64,000 nt of DNA from Phaeodactylum tricornutum CCAP 1055/1 (taxonomy: Eukaryota; Bacillariophyta; Bacillariophyceae; Surirellales; Neidiaceae): contig NC_011698.1 in the NCBI RefSeq assembly GCF_000150955.2, forward strand, positions 248,001 to 312,000, given 5' to 3'. Position numbers and translations under genes: made by a program. The notes under the pieces are model-generated. The model saw only the letters and a program-made list of their open reading frames with translations, did not search any database and was not told the origin of the DNA. Positions 31,997 to 41,014 of the stretch are shown here, in pieces (position 1 is the first letter of the stretch; each line of letters begins with the position of its first letter).

Positions 31997-33325
31997 CTAT
32001 CGCCCCGGATTTGGTATGCGGTAGCCAAAGAGTTGGAGTAGTTGGTGATCGGCGTGATCTCGGAGGTAGTCTAGGTCTGCAACGGTCATATTCCGCACGC
32101 GGGCCGCCGCGTCACCGGTTTTCGTCAGAGCTTTCAGCATGTTGGTTCCACTACCGTGAGATTTGGCTGTTTTCGTCAGGTATTGAAAGTTCTGGTGTGT
32201 GGGTGCAGCACCTCCAATACAAGTGGCAATTTGCTGCAGCATGGCCTGTGGATTATAGACCAAATCTTCAAAGCGAACCCAGAGCGCGGGGTAGTCAAAT
32301 TGATCCAAGTATTCGCGGTACCATTCATTCCAAAAGTGAATCAGCGAATTGTGTCTTGTTTGCCGGCTCTTATCGTACACTATTGTAACTTTGAAAATAT
32401 CGGGCACACCTTTGAAGTAGGCGCGATCCACTTCGTTAGGTACTAAATTGGGACAATGACCATCTACGTGGCGCCATCGTGCACCGTACGGATGCGCACA
32501 TAGCGACTGCAGCACAAAGAGTGGATCCCGAATCATAATAATGGGTAGCACGTGATCGATATTGTCGGCTTCAAAGCCACGGGCCACGTTTTGGTTGCGA
32601 ACTGTGGCTGGCTGATGTTTCCCCCAGCGCACCTGCCATCGCCAGTGTGCCTTCCTCCCACTGCCTGCATCCGTGCGATTCGGAAAACGCAAATTGTTTT
32701 CCAAATGAAAGGCCAAGAGATTGGTGCCCACGTTGAAGGTCCCTGCTACGGCAACGTATCGATCTTCCAATGCCACTGTATCTCTGTACTTTTGACAGGT
32801 TTCTAGTCCTCGTACAATTACTCGGTCGCCATACAGTTGTCGCAAAGCGTCGGTAGTCGGCAAGGCCTCTAGAGATGGTAAAGAAACGGAATCAACGCCC
32901 ATTTTGGCATCCTCAAAGAGCATCTGAAATAAGGGCTCGCGTCCCACCTTAAGCTGGTCCCATTTTCTCCGCCATTCATGGCTCGTGGTTGCGTTGACGG
33001 CGCCGGTCTTAATACCATCACTTTGGCGAAATGCTTGTTCAGTCACCGAGGAGGGTATCCTCTGTGGATAGCCTCGCTCCTTCCTTTGCCGGAACTTCTC
33101 AGCATGGTCGCGGACCTTGCTCCGAGCCAGAGCAAGCGAAATTGAAGCACTCGCATTCTCGCTACTATGACCTGGGCTCCCTTCGAAAGTTGCGAATGGA
33201 TCGAAGAACTGGATCAAGCCAAAGAATCCACAGACGACGAGGAATACAGGATAGAGGTTGTCCTTCGGCCGCCGACGTCTACTCGGTGTGAGCGTTTGTG
33301 ATGACGGTACTATTAAATTGCTCAT
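31997..33325 (-). CDS. Type II membrane sulfotransferase-like protein
   Basis: Single exon. The ATG at 33325 gives 442 residues (MSNLIVPSS...), a basic cytosolic tail (RRRRPK), one membrane segment at about residues 26-42 (LYPVFLVVCGFFGLIQFF), and a luminal domain. The block VAVAGTFNVGTNLLAFHL resembles the 5'-PAPS P-loop of sulfotransferases, and IIMIRDPLFVLQSLC resembles the 3'-phosphate-binding motif; LWVRFEDLVYNPQAML is the late motif typical of the superfamily. Likely transfers sulfate to a glycan or protein in the Golgi; acceptor unknown. An in-frame frame extends upstream to 33514 but its residues look like leader. Converges on the prolyl hydroxylase gene with 152 bp between stops. Confidence 0.7.
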   Translation of the reverse strand: MSNLIVPSSQTLTPSRRRRPKDNLYPVFLVVCGFFGLIQFFDPFATFEGSPGHSSENASASISLALARSKVRDHAEKFRQRKERGYPQRIPSSVTEQAFRQSDGIKTGAVNATTSHEWRRKWDQLKVGREPLFQMLFEDAKMGVDSVSLPSLEALPTTDALRQLYGDRVIVRGLETCQKYRDTVALEDRYVAVAGTFNVGTNLLAFHLENNLRFPNRTDAGSGRKAHWRWQVRWGKHQPATVRNQNVARGFEADNIDHVLPIIMIRDPLFVLQSLCAHPYGARWRHVDGHCPNLVPNEVDRAYFKGVPDIFKVTIVYDKSRQTRHNSLIHFWNEWYREYLDQFDYPALWVRFEDLVYNPQAMLQQIATCIGGAAPTHQNFQYLTKTAKSHGSGTNMLKALTKTGDAAARVRNMTVADLDYLRDHADHQLLQLFGYRIPNPGR

Positions 33326-34088
33326 AGTGATCAGTACTACCCTGCTTAGCAAGCGTTTGAGTTGACGAAGCTGGCCGACCTTGTCCAGCTTGATCAATTT
33401 CAACAATCCTTCGATCGATACTATCCTCACCGACCAAAATGACGAATACGTGTAATTTTGGTCATCCACAGCCTTTTGATGCATTATTCCATAAGTGAGG
33501 GGACAAGTTTTCACTTACATGAATGCAATAGTACGATGATGTCGTCAAGGTTTTTCCCTTTTAAGTAATTTACGTACACTTATTCCAGTTTACGAAACGC
33601 ACGGTGGTACTCCCAAGACACAAAATCTCCGAGAACTATCTAGTAGCGCGTATCCGGACTCACAGTCAAAACACGATTTGTAGCGACTTTCCTCAAAGTA
33701 TTGGTCCGCAAAAGAAGGGAGAGAAAGCTTGTGGACTAGAGAGGAAAGCGTTGACTGTGATTGTGCTATCAACCGTCAACTTAGGTAGTCCGGCGCAAAC
33801 TACACCAGTAGGGCTTTTTTAAGTTTGGCGTCTACTTGTCGAGGCTATGGAGCAAACGTTCGTTTTTACAGTTAGTGACTGTGAGATCACAAAAAACCCA
33901 ATAGACAGGTACTACGACATTCTGTGACGCATCCCAGTGTCCGTCTCTCACGCCCATCGACGACACACCGTCAATTCGAACAATACAAACGCAATCTGGG
34001 TCTGTTCCCGAGTCAAGAACCATAGTGCCATTCATTGAGTAGCAGTAGCCCGGGGAGAAGGACAAAGTGCGAATTACAGCGCAACATC
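33326..34088. promoter_or_regulatory. Divergent promoter of sulfotransferase-like and PPR genes
   Basis: About 0.76 kb. Contains GACTCACAGTCAAAAC at 33657-33672, GTTGACTGTGATTGTG near 33750, and TTACAGTTAGTGACTGTGAG at 33866-33885. The last is a near-perfect inverted pair of the recurrent motif and lies about 200 bp before the PPR start. Confidence 0.45.
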
Positions 34089-37000
34089 ATGGAGGAACAG
34101 TCTCGGGTACCGACGAGCTCCGAGAGACGCAGGAAAAGGGCTTCGTCAAAGAGTCTCCGTTCCAATCGGAGACAGGCTTTCCCGGATCGCGTACGCTCCG
34201 AGAGGAGCTGCCGCGATCTCTACAACAGCGACTGCGACTGCCTTTTCCGCGCTAACGTGAGATCCGTCCGACGTAACGTGCGCTCGCCAAGAGTAATCGC
34301 CGGAAAACAACGACAAATACGGAGGACACTGTTGTTGGTGTATTGTCTCTGGCTCTCTGCCGACTGTCGTGCGTTTGTTGCTGGTCCACCAGGAGCAAAT
34401 CATCCTCATCCACATCAGCGTTTACATCCGCATCCGTATTTTCAGCAAATCCAGTATCTTTGCTCACGTTCAGAGACGACGAGACGCGATGCTAAAAGTA
34501 ACAACCGTCCCTTTACAGATACGGACTCGTCGGCAAACCCCGACAATTCGAGAAGACCGCGTCCTCAATACTCCAACGCTCAACACCGCCCCAAACGGAG
34601 GCAAAACATCAAGTCGCATCATCGGTACAACAACCAGGCGACGGTCATTTTCAATCAACAGCTGCTCGATATATGTCGTAAGAAGAAGGAAGCTCCCGCC
34701 AGTCGGATTAAGGTCGCTGTACATGCGCAACAACTGTTGGAGGAACAAATGAATGCAGGCCTTCACTACGATGTGGTTAGTTTTAATATTGTTATGCAAG
34801 CCTGGGCCCGACAGCACTCCTGGACGGCCGCGCAAAACGCCGAAAATCTCTTGTCCAGGCTACTTTGCCATTCTACGCTCCAGGCGGATTCTTATTCGTA
34901 CGCCGCCGTGCTACACGCCTACGCCAAGTCCGGTGGTCAAGTTCCTGCCGCCCAACGGGCTCAGGCCTTACTTTCCCAACTGTTGACCCAGAGCACTGCC
35001 GGTGCGGTCACTTTGACCACGGACATTTGTCACAACGCCGTGATGGACGCGTGGGCAGTCTCCGGACATCCCCAAGCCGGCGAAAAGGCCGTTCGTCTGC
35101 TACAGCAACTCGAACAGCATCCCGTGATCCAACCCACTCGCATATCCTACAATGCCTGTATTAAAGCCTACGCCAAGAGCGGTCAAGCACCACAGGCACA
35201 AGCATTACTGGAACGGATGCGGACCCTATCGGCGCTTCGAGATCCACCGAACCGCTATACTCATTTGGCACCCGACAAGGTTTCCTTGACAACCTGCATT
35301 GATGCCTGGGCTAAAGCTCCACCCAGCGCTACCGCGGCAGCTAGTGCTGAAGCGTTGCTCTCCGATATGGAAGAATGCTACCAACGCACTGGCGATACGT
35401 CGATCCGTCCCGACATCGTGTCCTACACTTCCGTCCTAGCGGCGGCCGCACGCAACGGGATGCCAAGCCACATGGCACTGGAATTACTCTCACGCATGGA
35501 GCGCTGCGCTCGCGAGAGGCCCAACGCGGCCTTTTTAAACACTTGGATTCACTTGTTGGCCAAAACAAACACCGGCGTCGAATCCCTACAGGCCGCCGAA
35601 GACATTTTAGCATATATGAAACGAGCCTATCGAAACGGGAATGATCTCGTCCAACCTTGTAAGATCACGTACACGGCGGTCATCGCCGTATTGGCACAAA
35701 CAGGGACGATTCCGGCGGCCCAACGTGCGTCCGAATTGCTGGATGAATTACAAGGCTTATGGGAGGAGGCGCATTTCGATAAGGCGTACTTGCCAACCGC
35801 CAAGACTTTTGCAAGCGTATTGCGCGCATGGGCAACCAGCAACGCACCAGACTCGTGGACTAGAGCGAAATCCTTATTGGATCGGATGGATCACTTGTAT
35901 GCAGCTACCAATTCAGACGAGCTGAAACCTAGCTCGATTGTTTTCGCTCAGTTATTTCAGATCTTGTCGCGAAGTCGAGACTCCCAAACTGCAGCCAGAC
36001 AGGCACGGGACCTGTTGCAGCGCATGAGTGAATTGCAAAAATCCGGTAACCATCAGGACGTACAACCAGATGCTTCTACAATGGCGTATTTTTTGAACAC
36101 ATTAACTAAGGCGGGCGTAGACAATGTCGTCGAATTGGCAACCGTAGTGCTCAATGAAGTTGAAGATGGTTACGCGGCAGGGATGGGCCATTTGAAACCA
36201 ACGAGTCTACTTTATTCGGCAGTATTGCAGGCGTACGCGAAGAGCGCTTCGAAGGAGGGTGCCGAGCTAGCCGAGGCGTTGTTGCACCGAACTCGAGAAC
36301 TGTACCGGCAGGGAACATTGTACGCGAAGCCCAACGTGTTGTTCTACAATGCAGTGATTGATGCGCATGCACGATCCAATGGTGGGAGTGCTGCAGCAGA
36401 ACGCGCCGAACTTTTGCTTGACGAAATGGAAACGCGGTCCCGAGCAGGAGACTTGTCGCTCCGGCCAACTACGCGAAGTTTCAATGCTGCTATTTTCGCT
36501 TGGAAAAAGAGCAGTGCCGCTGAAGCACCGCAGCGTGCCGAAGCTTTACTCAAACGCATGAATAAGAGATATGAAGCTGGCGATGAACGCTGTCGGCCGG
36601 ATCGTATCACATTAAATTCGATTATTGGTGTATGGGCCAAAAGCAGACAAGAAGGAGCGGCAAAACAGGCGGAAGAATATTTAGGATTTATGGAGAGTTT
36701 GTACGAGGGCGGCGATGAAACGTTTAAAGCGGACTTGTACAGTTTCAACTCTTGCATCGATGCGTTTGCCCGACAAGGTGATGTGAAAAGAGCTACTGCG
36801 TTGTTTGATCGTATAAAGAGTAGATATGAAGACGGAGACACGTCGTTGAAACCGAATACCATTACCCTTACTTCTCTGAGAAATGCATGGAGCAACAGTC
36901 AAGATAGTGAAGACAAACAAAGGGAGCTCAATAGGATCGACAAACTACTACTGGCACAGCAAGGAGACGGTTGGCGAAGGAGATCACAAGCTGTCAACAA

Positions 37001-37121
37001 GGCTTCCGCAGTGGTCGACTTGGATTCCTCCGCTAGAGCCGTGAGATCCAACGAACTGGGCTTGGAAGCACTGTCGATGTTCGTATCACTACGCCGTAAG
37101 CACACCGGCAATCCTTCGTAG
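34089..37121 (+). CDS. Pentatricopeptide repeat (PPR) protein, probably plastid-targeted
   Basis: Single exon, about 1010 residues from the ATG at 34089. PPR proteins bind single-stranded organelle RNA and control its processing, editing, stability or translation. From about residue 215 to 950 the protein is built of roughly twenty degenerate 35-residue helical repeats with the pattern VSFNIVMQAWARQ, SYSYAAVLHAYAKSG, ISYNACIKAYAKSG, LYSAVLQAYAKSA, LFYNAVIDAHARSN, SFNSCIDAFARQGD. No DYW or SMR tail. Near residues 80-100 lies a hydrophobic segment ending SADCRAFVAGP, close to the ASAFAP-type motif that directs diatom proteins to the plastid through the ER; however about 80 basic residues precede it, so the true start may lie closer to the hydrophobic segment in an exon I cannot see, or the signal is internal. 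Confidence 0.85.
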   Translation: MEEQSRVPTSSERRRKRASSKSLRSNRRQAFPDRVRSERSCRDLYNSDCDCLFRANVRSVRRNVRSPRVIAGKQRQIRRTLLLVYCLWLSADCRAFVAGPPGANHPHPHQRLHPHPYFQQIQYLCSRSETTRRDAKSNNRPFTDTDSSANPDNSRRPRPQYSNAQHRPKRRQNIKSHHRYNNQATVIFNQQLLDICRKKKEAPASRIKVAVHAQQLLEEQMNAGLHYDVVSFNIVMQAWARQHSWTAAQNAENLLSRLLCHSTLQADSYSYAAVLHAYAKSGGQVPAAQRAQALLSQLLTQSTAGAVTLTTDICHNAVMDAWAVSGHPQAGEKAVRLLQQLEQHPVIQPTRISYNACIKAYAKSGQAPQAQALLERMRTLSALRDPPNRYTHLAPDKVSLTTCIDAWAKAPPSATAAASAEALLSDMEECYQRTGDTSIRPDIVSYTSVLAAAARNGMPSHMALELLSRMERCARERPNAAFLNTWIHLLAKTNTGVESLQAAEDILAYMKRAYRNGNDLVQPCKITYTAVIAVLAQTGTIPAAQRASELLDELQGLWEEAHFDKAYLPTAKTFASVLRAWATSNAPDSWTRAKSLLDRMDHLYAATNSDELKPSSIVFAQLFQILSRSRDSQTAARQARDLLQRMSELQKSGNHQDVQPDASTMAYFLNTLTKAGVDNVVELATVVLNEVEDGYAAGMGHLKPTSLLYSAVLQAYAKSASKEGAELAEALLHRTRELYRQGTLYAKPNVLFYNAVIDAHARSNGGSAAAERAELLLDEMETRSRAGDLSLRPTTRSFNAAIFAWKKSSAAEAPQRAEALLKRMNKRYEAGDERCRPDRITLNSIIGVWAKSRQEGAAKQAEEYLGFMESLYEGGDETFKADLYSFNSCIDAFARQGDVKRATALFDRIKSRYEDGDTSLKPNTITLTSLRNAWSNSQDSEDKQRELNRIDKLLLAQQGDGWRRRSQAVNKASAVVDLDSSARAVRSNELGLEALSMFVSLRRKHTGNPS

Positions 37122-37441
37122 AAAGACAATGTCTTTCTGAAATTGAAATTCAATTCTTCACTGAGAACGTATAGGGAGTTTCTTCCTCTCCCGCACAAAT
37201 TTTGCTCGGTGTTGCGTCGGCCAACTGTCGGGTGGCTACTAAACTTTCGGAATCAAAAAGAATCGCATCCTACTCACATCTTTGATGCCTTGACTGATGA
37301 GTAATCTCACCAAAACAGCGCACCCTTCCAATACATCTTTTTCAATTATATCGACGGCGTAGATTTTTTGATTGTCTTACTAGTGTAAAAGTAAACTTGT
37401 TGATTATAAATACTGTCGAAACGACAAACATAATTCTCAGC
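37122..37441. other. Convergent 3' region, nothing recognised
   Basis: AT-rich 320 bp between the PPR and antiporter stops; expected to hold both 3' ends. It ends with several AT-rich runs on the minus-strand side. Confidence 0.35.
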
Positions 37442-40029
37442 TTATACAGGGGGATCATGCGGATTTGTGACATTTTGATGGCTTACGCTTGACGTTTCTG
37501 ATTCAGAATCGACAATCGTCTCTTCGACAATTTTGCCCAACTGTGGATTACGCACGTATCCATGCAAATTGTTGACAACGTTTGAGCGATCGGGCTGGAT
37601 CGAAACTCCTTCGCTAGCCGAAAGACCACGATGGTCGAGCATATCCCCGCTGAACCCGGACCGCAGTTTCTTCAACGTGGCGTCGTTGATCCGAATGTCA
37701 TAGGATTCACCTTTGACAATAATTTCGGCCTTGTGACCGGGAACCTTAAAGTCGAAAGTGGGCGTCCATTGCCCCGAACCTGATTTGGAAGGCGGAGCCT
37801 CTTCCTTTTCTTCCTGTACTTCGCGCTTGTCGAACAAGCCACCACCCACGACCGGCGTACTTCGCATCTTTTGTCGACGGCGCCGACTTTGTTGCTTTTT
37901 ATGCTCTTGTGGAATTGGACCAGCCTTATGTTCTTCAATGACCGGCATGCCTTCCGTATCCTTTTGCATCCCCGCCAGGATTTCTTCCACCGTCTTTTCT
38001 TTCGTCGCCAATACTTGTGCTGACTGACGACGATCCAATGCTTTGGAAGCTTCCGACAAGAGGCGCTCTTCTAAATTGATCTTGGTTCTTCCGTGACGCT
38101 TTCTTTCGTGAACGCTTTCGACAATCTCCTCGACCACACCTGGGTACCAGCGCTGCACCTTGACGCGGGCCGTTTCTTTTTGATCAATTGTGTCTTCCAA
38201 CGCATCGTGGATTTCTTGGATGCGAGTATTCAAGGCTTGCTGAGCCTGCCCTTTGGCAGTCTTCTCGAACTGGTCCTTGACGTACACTTCGTTGACCAAG
38301 GTTGAGTGAATGCCACGTGGATGCCAAGAACGATGATCGATAATGTCCAGTCTGGAATTGGATACAGAATCAACAATAACCAAAATGACAGTGTGAGTCA
38401 ATTAGCTTTCACATTTTGCAAACACCACCAACACATGCGTTCCGTACCCGAGTTTCGCAATCGCCTTCATCATGTTGTGCATGAGTCCCCATCGTGCCTC
38501 GGACTGTGTTTGGATGCACAGAAACACGGCTCGATGGGATTTAATTTCGTCCTCCAGCCTCGCGAGGTGATCGTCGCCCATGACGACATGTTCGAGTTCG
38601 TGTTCCAAATTGTGCTGACGTTCCATTTCGGCATTGGCCAGGGCCTTGATGGCTTCTTCCGCCTTTTTATTGTAGTGGGAAATGGTAAAGCGCAGAAGAA
38701 ACGGTGGAATGATGGTCGAGATGAGGACGGCGAGGACCACCGAAGCGTACAAATCCTTGTCGATCAGTCCTTTGTCCACGGCAAAGACGGCAATGACAAA
38801 GGCGAATTCCCCTTCCGCCGCCATGCTAAATCCCGTAATTAGACAGTCGCGCAGATGAATGCCGGTGAAGGATTTGGATTGAGTAAAGTTCGGTACCATA
38901 AATCCGACGGCCAATTTGCCCGTCAACGCCAGAGTAAAGACGAGTCCCTTCCAGAGGACGTGGTGTTGGAAGAGGTCCTTGATAGGTACCTGAAATCCGA
39001 TACTGGCGGCAAAGAAAATGCGCATGAGCCACTGCAAGAGTCGTTTAAATTGTCGTACAAAGGTTTCGTGGAGATCGTGCGAGGTACAAAAGGCCAATCC
39101 GGCCACGAAGGCGCCCATCAAGTACGATGCCTTGGCGTAAAAGGTCGCGGGCATCAAGGCGAGTAGGATGCCAAACATGACGGCCATTTCAATTTTTCCG
39201 TGCGATTCCTGTTCAAAATGCTTGAGCACGTATTGGTTGAGGAAGGGGGGTGCCACAAAGAGGGCCAGGTAACCACCAACGACCAGAAAGAGCACGGCCG
39301 AGACAATGGGAATGAGAATACCTGCGGCGTCAATGGTTCCGGCCAAGGATTCCAGTTGGGAAAGGACGATGAGGGCAATCATGTCGTCAATCACCTAGAA
39401 AGAACCCGCAAGGTGAGTCCAACGGAATGCGGACACGAATGGCTGGTCGGTCGGTTGGTACGTACCGCGGCGGAGATGATGAGTTGTCCGACGGGTGTAT
39501 TGAGAATGCCCCCGGAACGTAGAATATTGAGGGCAATGCCCAAGCTGGTGGGTCCAAAGGTGGCCCCCGCCGCAATGGCTGCCTTGATATCGTCGGTTCC
39601 GTTGACGAGAATGGCGAGTAGAATTCCGATACCAATCGGTAGCACCGATCCGACAAAGGCAATGAGAAATCCGCGGGTTCCAATCAGTTTGAGTGTGGAT
39701 ACGTCGATATCAATACCCGCTTCGAGTACGAGAATGACGAGTCCGACCTCACCGAGCAATACCCAGGCTTCCGGATTGGGAACGAAATCCGCCAACGGCG
39801 GTCCGAGGACGATCCCGACAATGATTTCTCCCACTAAGCCTGGCATTTTACAGTAAGTGGCGATGTGTCCCGCGAGGTAAATGCAGGTGAGAAAGACGAC
39901 AAAGTCGTACAAATCTTCGTAGGCAATGTGGACTCCGAATTCGGAATGGACTTCCCCGTCGGCCTCCGTTTCGGCGAGCCAACGGTAGGCAAAGCTCGTC
40001 ACCGCGGCGGGGAGACGAGACGTGGACAT
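37442..40029 (-). CDS. CPA2-type (Kef/KEA-like) monovalent cation/proton antiporter
   Basis: Exchanges K+ or Na+ for protons across a membrane. Three exons: 39466-40029, 38433-39394, 37442-38351; introns of 71 and 81 nt; about 811 residues. The N-terminal 430 residues hold about 12 membrane segments, with the family motifs LVGEIIVGIVLGPP, GEVGLVILVLEAGID, FGPTSLGIAL and SAAVIDDMIALIV (ion-binding Asp pair, restored by splicing exons 1 and 2), then the second half with MGAFVAGLAF and AAEGEFAFVIAV. The cytosolic C-terminus contains HVLDIIDHRSWHPRG, restored by splicing exons 2 and 3, followed by a coiled, charged region and a basic run RRRRQK. No RCK/TrkA nucleotide-binding domain is visible, unlike bacterial KefC. 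Cellular membrane unknown: no clear presequence. Confidence 0.87.
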
Positions 40030-41014
40030 CTTGTTGTTGCTGTTGTTACTATTGCTGAGTAAGCACGGGGTATTGTAAAGAATTGTTCGGTTCCCTCCCC
40101 TCTATGGACGAGTGGTTGCAACGATAGAGATGGCTATCAGCAACGTCTACGTATCGATACACCAACTATGAACTACTTGGTGCCGTGATGGACACTACGT
40201 TTCTGGTGGAGGTGGTGTGTACTTTTGCGACGGTTGTTGTTATTGTTGGTACTATGTGTACTCTCGGTGAAGAGGTGAGCACACACTCGACTAGAATGGC
40301 ACTATAGGAAACGAACCAACGAATACGCCTCTGGAAGAAGCTCTGGAAGCCGGTTGGTAGGTAGGTAGGAATGTACTACGGGACGGCACGGCACGATAGC
40401 GGGATTTGGCATCGCCTTCGCATTTGACTTCCTACTGGTGCACGGGAATACTTATGGTCCGGATCCTGCCTGTCCCGACAGCGTCGTGCGAGGAGTTCCG
40501 GGTTGTCTTTGTTAGACATACCTATGTAGCATACACAGAATGGAAGACTGTCCCCGAACCAATTGACGGTGTGATGTGTCCCTTCCGTGGTTGGGATGGG
40601 AAGTGCCACGTCAGGCAGGTCTCGTAGACACGTAGGGTGGTAGGGGGGAATGACCCTCCCCTCGAGAGGGTTGGGTGCCGCGAAGCGACGCGACTCGCAA
40701 TCAGTCGTACAACGCACGTCGCGGACTTTCAAGGATCGGAAACTCGCAATAATACCATGACTGTAAATAGTCACGGAACCAAAAACCGTTCCTCACGAGA
40801 CATGGACATTTTTGCGAATCAAAAAAGGCATCCTTGACCCTCGCACAACTTACGGTCACTGTGAGTCCTACTCCTCAATAGGTTACACAGTCCGAGTTGT
40901 GCGTCGCTGCCATTGTGGTTACACTGACTGTGTCGTGGACTTTGGCATCTTCCCCTGAAAAACAACACACTCACACAAGTACGTTTCCAGTGAAAGACAC
41001 GGTAGGCACGCAAC
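40030..41014. promoter_or_regulatory. Divergent promoter of antiporter and transglutaminase-fold genes
   Basis: About 0.98 kb. Contains CTTACGGTCACTGTGAGTC at 40849-40867 and ACACTGACTGTGTC near 40921, 95-165 bp before the plus-strand ATG, matching the motif type upstream of other genes. TTGTTGTTGCTGTTGTTAC repeats lie just upstream of the minus-strand ATG. Small frames are unconvincing. Confidence 0.45.
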
